Source of the DNA: Pseudomonas abyssi
GTDB taxonomy: Bacteria > Pseudomonadota > Gammaproteobacteria > Pseudomonadales > Pseudomonadaceae
Direction of reading: 5' to 3'
DNA: 64,000 bases
Assembly (NCBI RefSeq): GCF_002307495.1
Contig: NZ_NTMR01000005.1
Span: forward strand, 1-64,000
Of the stretch, positions 44,847 through 53,711 are shown piece by piece. Position 1 is the stretch's first letter. The number at the start of each line of letters is the position of its first letter. The position numbers were made by a program, and so were the translations under genes. The notes beneath the pieces are model-generated. The model did not search any database. It was not told where the DNA came from and was given only the letters and a program-made list of their open reading frames with translations.

Positions 44847-46838
44847 ATGCCAGCACAAAGCACACATCTGCACAAGCGGTTTAGCCCAGCGCTCTTGGCG
44901 CTGGCCGTGGCCGCAACGCCGGGCTTTGCCGAGGAAGGTGACAGCAGCAACGTGGTCGAGCTCAAGGAGGTCGTGGTCACGGCGGCTGGTTATGAGCAGC
45001 AGCTGATCGATGCGCCGGCGTCTATCACGGTCATTACCCAGGAAGACCTGGAAGGCAAATACTACCGCGATGTGACTGACGCTCTGCAGGATATTCCCGG
45101 TGTATCCATCGAAGGGGGCGCTGGCGGCAAGCTGGAAAGCACCAGCATCAATATTCGTGGCCTGGGTGAGAGTTACACGCTGTTCTTGATCAACGGCAAA
45201 CCGCTGGGCGCCTCCACCGAGGCCTACTACAACGGCTTTGGCAGCGCGACTCAGGTTGGCTGGCTGCCGCCGCTTAACGCGATCGAGCGGATCGAGGTGA
45301 TTCGCGGCCCGATGTCCTCGCTGTATGGTTCCAGTGCGCTGGCCGGGGTGATCAACATCATCACCAAGGAAGTGGCAGACGCGTGGAACGGGCGCATCAG
45401 CTATGACCATCTGCTGCAGGAAAATGACGACGCCGGCACGGCCCGTCAGGCCAACTTCTACCTCAGCGGTCCGCTGGTCGAAGATCGCCTGGGTTTGACC
45501 CTGTATGGCTCCAGCTATGAGCGCGACGAGGATGAAATCCAGGGTGGCTACACCGCCAAGGAGCGCATCGATGGCACTGCCCAGCTGAACCTGAAAGTCA
45601 ATGACGCTAACAGTCTTGAGCTGGAGGGTGGCCGTGCCGAGCACGACAACGAGCGCACCGCCAAGTCCGGCTCTCCGGGAGAGATGAACAACATTCGCAC
45701 CCATTACGGCCTGACCCACACCTTGCGCTGGGGCGAGCGATTCGAGACGCGCAGCTTCCTGATCGATGAGGAAGTGGAGATCGAGAATGGCAGTGTCGAG
45801 TCGGCGTACACCAGCACACTGGCCAACACCAAGACCGTGTTGCCGCTGGAAAACCAGACCATGACCCTGGGCGCCGAGTACAAGTGGGAAACCACCGATC
45901 ACGACGCCAGCCGCTTCTACGGTGGCGCCAACAGCCTGTCGCTGGAGCGCTGGCAGCGCGCGCTGTTTATCGAAGATGAATACTATGTCACCGATGATCT
46001 GTCGCTAACCGGCGGCCTGCGCTACGACGAAAACGAGCACTATGGTGAAGAGCTGATTCCTCGTCTGTATGCGGTCTACCGCATGACTGACCACTGGGTG
46101 CTCAAGGGCGGGGTGAGCGGCGGCTACAAGGCGCCAACACTGAAACAGGCAGATCCGAACATTGTTGAGAACGCCGCTCGCAGCCGCGCCTTTGACATGG
46201 GTAACGCCGACCTCAAACCGGAAAGCAGCATCAACTACGAAGCCGGCCTGATGTGGGACGCGGCTAACGGCATCAACGCCGGTGCGACCGTCTACTACAC
46301 CGAGTTTGAAGATCAGATCGGCCGCAAGGTGATCTGTGATACCCGCGACGGCTCGGACCCGGTCTGCGAAGTTAACGGGGTGCAGCGCCAGTACATCAAC
46401 CAGTACACCAACCACGACTCCGCCGAGCTGCGCGGGGTGGAGCTGTTCTTCAATGTGCCGCTGGGGCCGGTTGATCTGAAGACCAACTACACCTACTCCG
46501 ACAGCGAAATCACCGAGTCCAAGGATTCGCCGGAGAGCGTTGGTCAGCCGTTCAACAACCTGCCCAAGCATATGGTCAACGTGGGCGTGGACTGGGCCGC
46601 AACCGAGGCGCTGGGCGTTTGGGCCAAAGCCCGATACAAGAGCCGTACGGTGGAGGACTCCAGCAGTCAGCTGCCGTCTTACACCCTGGTTGACGTCGGA
46701 GCGCTGTATCGCGTGAGCGACAACTTTGATGTCTATGGCGGGCTCTACAACCTGTTCGACAAGGAAGTGACCGCCGAGGATTACGGCAAGACCCTGGATG
46801 GTCGCCGCCTGAACCTGGGTGTTGCTTTCAACTTCTAG
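44847..46838 (+). CDS. TonB-dependent siderophore receptor, catecholate type
   Basis: A 663-residue outer-membrane receptor: signal peptide (cleavage near residue 28), TonB-box-like VVELKEVVVTA, plug domain (about 45-160) with IRGLGESYTLFLINGKPLG and IERIEVIRGPMSSLYGSSALAG, then a 22-strand barrel ending in aromatic Phe (VAFNF). It resembles FepA/CirA/IrgA-type receptors for catecholate siderophores; the ligand is not determinable. AGGGGAG precedes ATG 44847 by six bases. A Fur-like site lies 32 bases upstream. Confidence 0.93.
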   Translation: MPAQSTHLHKRFSPALLALAVAATPGFAEEGDSSNVVELKEVVVTAAGYEQQLIDAPASITVITQEDLEGKYYRDVTDALQDIPGVSIEGGAGGKLESTSINIRGLGESYTLFLINGKPLGASTEAYYNGFGSATQVGWLPPLNAIERIEVIRGPMSSLYGSSALAGVINIITKEVADAWNGRISYDHLLQENDDAGTARQANFYLSGPLVEDRLGLTLYGSSYERDEDEIQGGYTAKERIDGTAQLNLKVNDANSLELEGGRAEHDNERTAKSGSPGEMNNIRTHYGLTHTLRWGERFETRSFLIDEEVEIENGSVESAYTSTLANTKTVLPLENQTMTLGAEYKWETTDHDASRFYGGANSLSLERWQRALFIEDEYYVTDDLSLTGGLRYDENEHYGEELIPRLYAVYRMTDHWVLKGGVSGGYKAPTLKQADPNIVENAARSRAFDMGNADLKPESSINYEAGLMWDAANGINAGATVYYTEFEDQIGRKVICDTRDGSDPVCEVNGVQRQYINQYTNHDSAELRGVELFFNVPLGPVDLKTNYTYSDSEITESKDSPESVGQPFNNLPKHMVNVGVDWAATEALGVWAKARYKSRTVEDSSSQLPSYTLVDVGALYRVSDNFDVYGGLYNLFDKEVTAEDYGKTLDGRRLNLGVAFNF

Positions 46839-46866
46839 GTCGCGGCGCGCCGAGTGGCGTCAGGTC

Positions 46867-47550
46867 TCAGAGGGCCTGACGCTGTGTGAGCCGGTAGCCC
46901 AGCCCGCGCAGGGTTTCAATACTGGCGTCGGCACCTGCCTTCGCCAGTTTGCGGCGCAGTCGTGATACCGCCGCCTCAATGGCATTGGGCGTGACGGCTT
47001 GGTCCAGTGCGTACAGGCGCTCCTCCAGATGATCCTTGACCACGACCCGTGGCGCGCTGCGCAGTAGCTCTTCGAGTAACGCCAGTTCGCGCTTGGGCAG
47101 CACCAGCGGGCGGGCATCGACCTGCACATCGCGGTGCTGCTCGCAGAAGCTCAGGTTGCCTATGTGCAGGCGGCTGTCGGGGCGCGGCCCCGCGCGACGC
47201 AATATGGCGCGCAGGCGGGCTTCGAGTTCGGCCATCTCAAAGGGTTTGAGCAGGTAGTCGTCGGCTCCGGCGTCCAGGCCGGCGATGCGGCTGTCCAGTG
47301 CGTCGCGGGCGGTGAGAATCAGGCAGGGCAGGTGAAGGTTGCGGCTGCGGCTGCGCTGGCTCAACAGCTGCAGGCCATCCATGTCCGGCAGCCCCAGATC
47401 CAGCAGCATGGCGTCGTACTGGCTGAGTTCCAGCATCGCCAGTGCGGCCTTGCCGTCCTCGGCGCTGTCGACGACAAAACCGCTGCGGCGCAGGTGGCGA
47501 CCGAGCAGATCGCGCAGGGAGGGATGGTCTTCGACGATGAGTAGCTTCAT
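46867..47550 (-). CDS. OmpR/PhoB-family response regulator
   Basis: A 227-residue regulator: receiver domain with phospho-acceptor Asp51 (MLLDLGLPDMDG), Lys near 101 (KPFEMAELEARL), and a winged-helix DNA-binding domain (about 130-225, with VTPNAIEAAVSRLRRKL and IETLRGLGYRL). By orientation and class it is the probable partner of the histidine kinase across the TonB receptor. ATG 47550 has AGGAAA upstream; a longer frame to 47613 begins within the Fur-like region. It is divergent from the DUF3649/PepSY operon. Confidence 0.92.
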   Translation of the reverse strand: MKLLIVEDHPSLRDLLGRHLRRSGFVVDSAEDGKAALAMLELSQYDAMLLDLGLPDMDGLQLLSQRSRSRNLHLPCLILTARDALDSRIAGLDAGADDYLLKPFEMAELEARLRAILRRAGPRPDSRLHIGNLSFCEQHRDVQVDARPLVLPKRELALLEELLRSAPRVVVKDHLEERLYALDQAVTPNAIEAAVSRLRRKLAKAGADASIETLRGLGYRLTQRQAL

Positions 47551-47598
47551 AGCCTGGATTTCCTGTCGGCGTGTCAGTCTGTGGTCAGCCGGGTTTGC

Positions 47599-47621
47599 GA
47601 TAGTGATAGGCATTCTTATTC
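47599..47621. promoter_or_regulatory. Fur-box-like site between response regulator and PepSY operon
   Basis: GATAGTGATAGGCATTCTTATTC: the two GATA hexamers and the CATT/TTATTC half on the right follow the Fur GATAAT-repeat scheme with several mismatches. It lies 49 bases before the response regulator start and 37 before DUF3649, so it could act on both. Confidence 0.5.
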
Positions 47622-47657
47622 AGCGCCTGTGCTGGGCGCAAGTCATGGAACCTCCCG

Positions 47658-47969
47658 ATGAGTGATCTTTCTTCGCCGACGCCCTGGCTGTCGGTCCTGG
47701 CGCGGCGGCGTATGGATGTCGCGGCACGCTGTCTGTTGGCGGTGCTGGGCGGCTATGTGCTGACCGCGCTTTGCACCGCCAGTCTGGCACGGCTGCTGCC
47801 TGGCGAGCCGGCACAGGCGGTGCTGGCGGCAACCCAGCTGTCCTTTCTGATCTACTGCGTACTGGTGATCTGGGCGTTTTCTGCCGGGAGTGCGCTGCGC
47901 GCCTGGTTGGTCGCGGTGCTCTGCTGCCTGCCGTCGCTGGCGCATCTGCTGTGGGTGGAGGTGTTATGA
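47658..47969 (+). CDS. DUF3649 membrane protein (iron-uptake associated)
   Basis: A 103-residue protein with three hydrophobic stretches (about 23-42, 52-75, 80-100), fitting DUF3649. This family is found with PepSY and DUF3325 genes downstream of siderophore receptors. Its stop codon overlaps the start of the PepSY gene (ATGA), the first of two coupled overlaps in this operon. Function unknown; a role in siderophore handling is inferred. Confidence 0.8.
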   Translation: MSDLSSPTPWLSVLARRRMDVAARCLLAVLGGYVLTALCTASLARLLPGEPAQAVLAATQLSFLIYCVLVIWAFSAGSALRAWLVAVLCCLPSLAHLLWVEVL

Positions 47970-49552
47970 ACGGCATGGGTTTTCGTCAAAGTAATGCCTG
48001 GCTGCACACCTGGGTCGGGTTGCTGCTGGGCTGGTTGCTGTACGCGGTCTTTCTGACCGGCACCCTGAGTTTTTTCCAGGATGAGATCAGCTACTGGATG
48101 AAACCTGAGCTGCACGCCGCCACTCCGGGGCCGCAGAGCGCCCAGTTGGCGCTGCAGCAGTTGCAAAAGCATGCCCCGGACGCGCAGTTGTGGCAGATCG
48201 ATCTGCCGGACGAGCGCGATCCTGAGTTGCAGATTCAGTGGTTTGCGCCGGGTGAGCATATCGGCAAAAGGGGAGGCGAGCGGCTGACGTTGGACGCGGC
48301 AAGCGGTGAGCCTCTGCAGGTGCGTGAAACGCGGGGCGGGGGCTTTCTCTATCGCTTTCACTTTGAGTTGTACGCCATGCCGCGCCAGGCCGCGCGCTGG
48401 ATCGTCGGCATTGCGACCTTTGTCATGCTGGTGGCCATCGTCAGCGGAGTGGTGACGCACAAGAAGATCTTCAAGGATTTCTTCACCTTCCGCCCGGCCA
48501 AGGGGCAGCGTTCCTGGCTGGACGCCCACAACGCCACTGCCGTGCTGGCATTGCCGTTTCACTTCATGATCACCTACAGCGGCTTGCTGCTGTTGATGTT
48601 CATGCTGATGCCATGGGGTGTGCAGAGCCAGTATCAGGGCAATATGCAGGCGTTCTTTGGCGAGCTGCGGAGTCGGGGTGAACCCGTGGCCGAGGTGGCT
48701 GCTGAGCCCGCTGCGTTGACCCCGTTGGCGCCACTGCTGGAGCAGGCGAATGCACGCTGGGAGCGAGGCGTGGCGAGTATCCGCATTACCCGGCCGAATA
48801 CCACGGCAGCGCAGGTGGAGCTGCGCGAGCAAGGTGGTGACAGCCTGCTGCAGCGTGGTGGTGCCGAGCGCCTGGTGTTTGATGGTGTCTCTGGTGCGGC
48901 GCTCGCGCAGCCAGCCGAGGCCAGCCCGCCAGCGGCCAGTGCGGTCTACAACGTGTTTTCCAGCCTGCACCTGATTCGCTTTGCCGGCCCGCCGCTGCGC
49001 TGGCTGTTCTTTGTCAGTGGCTTGCTGGGCACCGCAATGATTGCCACCGGGCTGGTGCTCTGGGTGGTCAAGCGGTTGCCGCAGCGACTTAAGGCCGGGC
49101 GCACGCCCTTTGGGCATCGCCTGGTTGAGGTGCTGAACGTTGGCACCATTGCCGGTTTGCCCTGCGCCATTGCGGCTTATTTCCTGGCCAACCGGCTGCT
49201 GCCAGCGCAGCTGCCGGGGCGGCTGGACTGGGAGATCAATGCGTTCTTTCTGGTTTGGGCGCTTTGTCTGCTGCATCCGCTGCTGCGTACGGCGCGGCAG
49301 GCCTGGCTGGAGCAACTGGCGCTGGGCGCAGCGTTGTTCGTCAGTTTGCCGCTGCTCGGCTTGCTGACGGCGCACAGTGGGCTCTTCAGTAGCCTGGGGC
49401 GCGGTGACTGGTTGTTGGTCGGCATGGACCTGACCCTGCTGGCAACCGCAGCGGTACTGGCTTTTGCTGGCTGCAAGCTGGCCCGGCACCAGCCGCTGGT
49501 GCGTGCAGCACGCCCCCGTCCGGCACCGCGGCAGAAGGAGGTTGCGCTGTGA
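47966..49552 (+). CDS. PepSY-associated TM helix protein (PiuB type)
   Basis: A 528-residue inner-membrane protein with four main membrane helices and large periplasmic PepSY-like loops. The start (FRQSNAWLHTWVGLLLGWLLYAV) and the HNATAVLALPFHFMITYSGLLLL segment are PepSY_TM signatures, and His residues in these helices suggest haem or iron handling. PiuB-like proteins are proposed to reduce iron from siderophores in the periplasm; some bind haem. It overlaps its upstream and downstream partners by four bases, so DUF3649-PepSY-DUF3325 is one transcript. The Fur-like site at 47599-47621 is upstream. Confidence 0.87.
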   Translation: MNGMGFRQSNAWLHTWVGLLLGWLLYAVFLTGTLSFFQDEISYWMKPELHAATPGPQSAQLALQQLQKHAPDAQLWQIDLPDERDPELQIQWFAPGEHIGKRGGERLTLDAASGEPLQVRETRGGGFLYRFHFELYAMPRQAARWIVGIATFVMLVAIVSGVVTHKKIFKDFFTFRPAKGQRSWLDAHNATAVLALPFHFMITYSGLLLLMFMLMPWGVQSQYQGNMQAFFGELRSRGEPVAEVAAEPAALTPLAPLLEQANARWERGVASIRITRPNTTAAQVELREQGGDSLLQRGGAERLVFDGVSGAALAQPAEASPPAASAVYNVFSSLHLIRFAGPPLRWLFFVSGLLGTAMIATGLVLWVVKRLPQRLKAGRTPFGHRLVEVLNVGTIAGLPCAIAAYFLANRLLPAQLPGRLDWEINAFFLVWALCLLHPLLRTARQAWLEQLALGAALFVSLPLLGLLTAHSGLFSSLGRGDWLLVGMDLTLLATAAVLAFAGCKLARHQPLVRAARPRPAPRQKEVAL

Positions 49553-49884
49553 TCGGGTGGACGCTGTTGCTGTGCCTGCTGGGCATGGCCTGTCTTTGTC
49601 TGGCGATGCCCAAGCACTTTGAGGCTGCCTCTGGACGCAAGCTCGCTGCGGGCCAGACGGCGGCCCTGCGGCTGCTTGGTTGGGGAGGGTTATTGCTGGC
49701 GTTGTGGCCTGCTGTGCGCGCGGCGGGCCCGTCGGTAGGGCTTGCACTGTGGGCCGCCGCGCTGACGCCAGCGGCCATGTTCAGTTTACTGCTGCTCAGC
49801 TATCGCCCTCGCTGGCTGTCACCGCTGCTGTTGTTGTTCAGCCCGATCAGCCCGTCAACCAGGGTGTCGCGCCACAGCAGGTAG
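49549..49884 (+). CDS. DUF3325 membrane protein
   Basis: A 111-residue protein with three predicted membrane helices, matching DUF3325 by size, topology and position after a PepSY gene. The start codon is GTG, sharing GTGA with the upstream stop. Gene neighbourhood gives the only clue to function: iron-siderophore metabolism. Confidence 0.75.
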   Translation: MIGWTLLLCLLGMACLCLAMPKHFEAASGRKLAAGQTAALRLLGWGGLLLALWPAVRAAGPSVGLALWAAALTPAAMFSLLLLSYRPRWLSPLLLLFSPISPSTRVSRHSR

Positions 49885-49980
49885 TCGTGGCCGCCAGCAA
49901 ACGCCTGACTGGTTGTGCCGCGCTGGGGCGTATACCCGGTGTCGATCTCAGCTCTGCACCGCACTAGCGTGCGCAACAGG

Positions 49981-50727
49981 TTACGGATTCAGCGCGTCCC
50001 TGGCCGCCGCGCTGCTGGCGCGGAAAAACGCCTGGCCACTCTCGGTTTCGCTCCAGTCGGCGTAGGCGCTGAGCTGGGCATCGCTGAGGTCGCGGTACAC
50101 ATAACCGAGGGTCTGCGGCAGCTTTGGCTCCATTTGCGCGCGGAGGCTTCCGCGACCTTGGCTGGCCAGGCCGTCGGGAATGGTCAGCAGGCCACCGAGC
50201 ATGTCGTTGGCGCTTTGCGTGGCCAGGCTGGCCAGCGCGAGGGAAACCTCCTCGCCCATATCCAGCGCCGGCAGCTGCTGGCCAAGGCGTTGCAGGGTGG
50301 CTTCGCGCTCGGCGCTGAGGGTCAGCGGTGGCAGGCCGTTCTGCATTCGGCTGACTTCTGCTGGAGAGGTGGCGCGGGTCTCGGCAGCAACCACTGCCTG
50401 GCCCAGCTCTGAGCGATAGAACTCGCGGGCGTCGGTCAGCTGCTCATCGGACAGGTTGACCGCCAGGCTTGCCATTGCACGGGCGTGCATGCGCTCGGGC
50501 TCAAAGCGTTCGTTGCTTTTGCGCAGCAGGTTCTCGGCGACGGCAGCCGGCAGTTGTGCAGCATAGCGGCTGCGCGCTTTTTCCAGCGCCTGCTGAAAGT
50601 GCGCCTGATGGGTTTCCATGCCAGAGGCACGGTACAGCGGGGAGGTGTCGGCCTGAGCGCTCATGCCGAAGCTGAGCAGGCTGACAAACAGGGCACCGCA
50701 AGTGGCGCGCAGTAAAAGTCGGGTCAT
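49981..50727 (-). CDS. Secreted DUF2059-like protein
   Basis: A 248-residue protein with a signal peptide (cleavage near AQA, residue 26) and an all-helical mature part. Two similar stretches, AVNLSDEQLTDAREFYRSELGQAV and VYRDLSDAQLSAYADWSETESGQAF, follow the DUF2059 pattern (LsxxELxxxxxFYxTxxGQk), so it may be a tandem repeat of that domain. ATG 50727 (MTRLLLRATCG) begins the signal; earlier codons are not conserved-looking. Periplasmic, function unknown. Confidence 0.75.
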   Translation of the reverse strand: MTRLLLRATCGALFVSLLSFGMSAQADTSPLYRASGMETHQAHFQQALEKARSRYAAQLPAAVAENLLRKSNERFEPERMHARAMASLAVNLSDEQLTDAREFYRSELGQAVVAAETRATSPAEVSRMQNGLPPLTLSAEREATLQRLGQQLPALDMGEEVSLALASLATQSANDMLGGLLTIPDGLASQGRGSLRAQMEPKLPQTLGYVYRDLSDAQLSAYADWSETESGQAFFRASSAAARDALNP

Positions 50728-50915
50728 GGTGTTCTCTGTTGAAGTGCGGGAGCTGCATAACAGCCGCGTGAAATATCTTGCCTGCAACCGGCATTGGCAT
50801 AACAATGCGATGTTGCCTTCGTTGCTGCTCACTCGGGCGGATGTTCATCCGTGCGCGTGATTAGGCCCTCCGTATCAGTGGCGAACAGGCGTCCTTCCCT
50901 TTGAGTAGTGTCACT

Positions 50916-51551
50916 ATGCCCGAGTTCCCTTTGGTGTCGGCCCGTCGCTTCGTGAGCATGGCCGATGAGTTGGCCGAGCGCGGCTGGTCGGTACAGGAGC
51001 AATTGTTGCCTGAGCCTCTGGCGCAGGCGTTGGAGTCTGATTGTCGTGCCCTGTGGCAGCAGGATGACTTGAGCCCGGCCGCCATCGGGCGGGGTGACGG
51101 CCAGCTGGTGGCGCCTGGCATTCGTGGTGATTACACGCGCTGGCTGGATGACTGTCCGCAAACCTCCGCCGGTCGCACCTACCTGGCGCTGATGGACGGC
51201 GTGCGCGAAACCCTCAACCGCAGCCTGTTTCTGGGGCTGGATACCTTTGAGACCCACTATGCCTTGTACCCGCCGGGTGCAGGGTATCAGCGCCATCTCG
51301 ACCGTTTTCAGGATAACCCGCTGCGTACCATCTCGGTGGTAAGCTACCTGAATACGGCCTGGCAGCCGGGTGATGGCGGTGAGCTTCGTCTTTACCTGCC
51401 GGACGGCGAGGTGGATGTGGCGCCTCGCGCCGGCACTGTCGTGGTCTTTACCAGTGCCGACATCGAGCACGAAGTGTTGGCTTCGCGCTTTGAGCGCGCC
51501 AGCCTGACCGGCTGGTTTCGCCGTCGCCCGGATAATCCGCTGCTGCGCTGA
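50916..51551 (+). CDS. 2-oxoglutarate/Fe(II) oxygenase
   Basis: A 211-residue member of the 2OG-FeII_Oxy_3 family (PKHD/prolyl-hydroxylase-like). The metal facial triad is His127, Asp129 (YQRHLDRF) and His185 (DIEHEVLAS), with Arg194 as the 2-oxoglutarate ligand. It probably hydroxylates a protein residue or a small molecule. The ATG at 50916 lacks a strong ribosome site (TGAGTAG upstream). The DUF523 gene follows 33 bases downstream, suggesting co-transcription. Confidence 0.85.
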   Translation: MPEFPLVSARRFVSMADELAERGWSVQEQLLPEPLAQALESDCRALWQQDDLSPAAIGRGDGQLVAPGIRGDYTRWLDDCPQTSAGRTYLALMDGVRETLNRSLFLGLDTFETHYALYPPGAGYQRHLDRFQDNPLRTISVVSYLNTAWQPGDGGELRLYLPDGEVDVAPRAGTVVVFTSADIEHEVLASRFERASLTGWFRRRPDNPLLR

Positions 51552-51584
51552 CCCCCCAGTCGCGCAGCGTCGACAGGAGTGTGC

Positions 51585-52058
51585 GTGGAAAAAATTCTGG
51601 TCAGCGCCTGCCTGCTTGGGCAGCGCGTTCGCTATGACGGCGGCGGTTTTCAGCCGCTGCAACAGCTGCTGGCGTGGCAGGCGCAGGGGCGTCTGGTGGT
51701 CGTCTGTCCTGAAGTGGTGGGTGGATTACCAACGCCGCGCGCGCCGGCGGAAATTCCGGGTGGGCAGGGCGCATTGGTGCTGGGCGGGGAGCGGCCGGTG
51801 CGTACCGATCAGGGCGAGGACGTTACCCAGGCCTTTATTCGCGGCGCAGAGCAGGCGTTGGCGCTGGTACGCCAGCACAATATTCGCTACGCGTTGCTCA
51901 AGGCGCGCAGTCCTTCCTGTGGCAATGTCGAAAATTACGATGGCAGCTTTTCTGGTGTGCGGGTCAGCGGCGAAGGGGTTACCGCTGCTGCGCTGCGACA
52001 GGAGGGGGTGCGAGTGTTTAATGAAGAGCAGATCGCTGAGCTGGCGGTGTTGCTTTGA
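51585..52058 (+). CDS. DUF523 family protein
   Basis: A 157-residue protein with the DUF523 pattern of conserved cysteines: EKILVSACLLG, VVCPEVVGGLPTPR and ARSPSCG. These could bind a metal or an Fe-S cluster. Start GTG 51585 is placed six bases after AGGAG; a GTG two codons earlier overlaps the ribosome site. The family is of unknown function; some longer homologues carry an additional DUF1722 domain, absent here. Confidence 0.83.
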   Translation: MEKILVSACLLGQRVRYDGGGFQPLQQLLAWQAQGRLVVVCPEVVGGLPTPRAPAEIPGGQGALVLGGERPVRTDQGEDVTQAFIRGAEQALALVRQHNIRYALLKARSPSCGNVENYDGSFSGVRVSGEGVTAAALRQEGVRVFNEEQIAELAVLL

Positions 52059-52253
52059 GTCGGCCGCAGTCTATAACAGGGGGCTGTGCGGCGTAGCGAG
52101 CGAAAACTGGCAGCAGTGCAAGCATCGCAGGCGCGGACACGCCTTCGGCTTAGGCCGCCCTGCCGCGCCTTTCATCTGCAGAGAGGGTGATCGCGCAGCC
52201 CAGTCTTGGCTATCGCGGCGAAGCGTCCGGCGTGAATCCCAGCATTACGCGAG
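52059..52253. other. Intergenic region without recognised gene
   Basis: Between the convergent DUF523 and serA genes, about 195 bases have no ORF I can support, no Shine-Dalgarno, and only a short GCCTTCGGC hairpin. The base composition is GC-rich like coding DNA, so it may be a decayed gene fragment or an unrecognised RNA. Nothing more can be said from sequence. Confidence 0.4.
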
Positions 52254-52289
52254 AAAAAAGGGGCGCAACCCTGTGGTTGCGCCCCTTTT
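52254..52289 (-). terminator. Bidirectional terminator after serA
   Basis: GGGGCGCAACC, loop CTGT, GGTTGCGCCCC: an 11-bp perfect stem with six A before it and four T after on the plus strand. On the minus strand that gives a T run following the serA stop at 52307; on the plus strand it can also stop DUF523 transcripts. Confidence 0.92.
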
Positions 52290-52306
52290 GCGTTGCGGCG
52301 AGCTGC

Positions 52307-53536
52307 TTAGAACAGCACGCGAACGCGGATGGTGCCTTTGACCTGCTGGATTTTCTCCAGTGCCAGGTCCGAGTACTCGGCGTCGACGTCGATGACGACG
52401 TAGCCGACTTTCTCGTTGGTCTGCAGGAACTGACCGCAGATGTTGATGCCGTTGGCGGCGAACACCTGGTTGATCTCGCTCATGACGCCCGGCACGTTCT
52501 CGTGGATGTGCAGCAGGCGATGCTTGCCCGGGTGCGACGGCAGCGCCACTTCCGGGAAGTTGACCGAGGTGATGGAGGTGCCGTTGTCGCTGTAACGTAC
52601 CAGCTTCTCGGCGACTTCCAGACCGATGTTGGCCTGCGCTTCCATGGTCGAACCGCCGATGTGCGGGGTCAGGATGCAGTTCTGGAACTCGCGCAGCGGG
52701 CTGACAAATTCTTCACCGTTGGCGCGTGGCTCAACCGGGAACACGTCGATAGCGGCGCCGCTCAGGTGCTTGTCGCCCAGTGCGGCGGCCAGCGCGTCGA
52801 TGTCGACCACGGTGCCGCGGGCGGCGTTGATCAGGATGCCGCCCTGCTTCATGGTGCGGATTTCCTTCTCGCCGATCATCCATTTGGTCGCGGCGGTTTC
52901 CGGTACGTGCAGGGTGACGATGTCGGCTTCGGCCAGCAGTTCTGCCAGCGAGCCTACCTGCGTGGCATTACCCAGCGGCAACTTGGTCACCACATCGTAG
53001 AACAGTACCTGCATGCCCAGGCCTTCAGCCAGCACGGACAGCTGCGTACCGATCGAGCCGTAGCCGATGATGCCGAGCTTCTTGCCGCGGATCTCGAAGG
53101 AGCCCGTTGCGCTCTTGCTCCAGCCACCTTCGTGACAGGCAGCGTTCTTTTCCGGAATGCCGCGCAGCAGCAGGATTGCCTCGGCCAGCACCAGTTCGGC
53201 AACCGAGCGGGTGTTGGAGTAGGGGGCGTTGAATACGGCTACGCCACGACGCATGGCCGCGTCCAGGTCTACCTGGTTGGTGCCGATACAGAAGCAGCCA
53301 ACCGCGACCAGTTTGTGCGCCTGCGCAAAGACCTCTTCGGTCAGTTGGGTGCGCGAGCGAATGCCGACGAAATGGGCGTCGGCAATGGACTCCTTCAGCT
53401 GCTCTTCAGGCAGCGAGCCGGTGTGGTACTCGATGTTGGTGTAACCGGCTGCCTTCAGTGTGTCAACGGCGGTCTGGTGTACGCCCTCGAGCAGCAGGAA
53501 CTTGATCTTGCTTTTGTCCAGCGAGGTGTTGGCCAT
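52307..53536 (-). CDS. serA: D-3-phosphoglycerate dehydrogenase
   Basis: First enzyme of serine synthesis. The 409-residue protein has the NAD-binding motif GYGSIGTQLSVLAEGLG near residues 158-174, the catalytic Arg region AARGTVVDIDAL, the HIGGSTMEAQ segment with catalytic His near 293, and a C-terminal ACT domain (about 340-409) for serine feedback. In Pseudomonas this enzyme can also reduce 2-oxoglutarate to D-2-hydroxyglutarate, which explains the divergent neighbour. A strong bidirectional terminator lies 18 bases after its stop. Confidence 0.97.
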   Translation of the reverse strand: MANTSLDKSKIKFLLLEGVHQTAVDTLKAAGYTNIEYHTGSLPEEQLKESIADAHFVGIRSRTQLTEEVFAQAHKLVAVGCFCIGTNQVDLDAAMRRGVAVFNAPYSNTRSVAELVLAEAILLLRGIPEKNAACHEGGWSKSATGSFEIRGKKLGIIGYGSIGTQLSVLAEGLGMQVLFYDVVTKLPLGNATQVGSLAELLAEADIVTLHVPETAATKWMIGEKEIRTMKQGGILINAARGTVVDIDALAAALGDKHLSGAAIDVFPVEPRANGEEFVSPLREFQNCILTPHIGGSTMEAQANIGLEVAEKLVRYSDNGTSITSVNFPEVALPSHPGKHRLLHIHENVPGVMSEINQVFAANGINICGQFLQTNEKVGYVVIDVDAEYSDLALEKIQQVKGTIRVRVLF

Positions 53537-53625
53537 GGTGTGAGTTACCCGGGTGCTGATATCGGAAAGTCCGAGCAGGCCACTTTGGTCACAGATGACA
53601 GAAGGGGCCTGTTTCGGAAGTCGCG

Positions 53626-53637
53626 TATGCTAGCATA
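53626..53637. promoter_or_regulatory. 12-bp perfect palindrome between serA and the D-2-hydroxyglutarate dehydrogenase gene
   Basis: TATGCTAGCATA is its own reverse complement and is centred in the divergent 175-bp gap, 75 bases before the forward start and 90 from serA. CATAAT (53634-53639) at its right edge is a candidate -10 box for the forward gene. It could be an operator for a shared regulator; no regulator is known here. Confidence 0.4.
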
Positions 53638-53711
53638 ATCTGCCTTTTTTGATGCCCGTGAACGCATGAAATGTGTTCAGGCACTGCATGAATTCCCTTT
53701 GAGAGCTCGCC

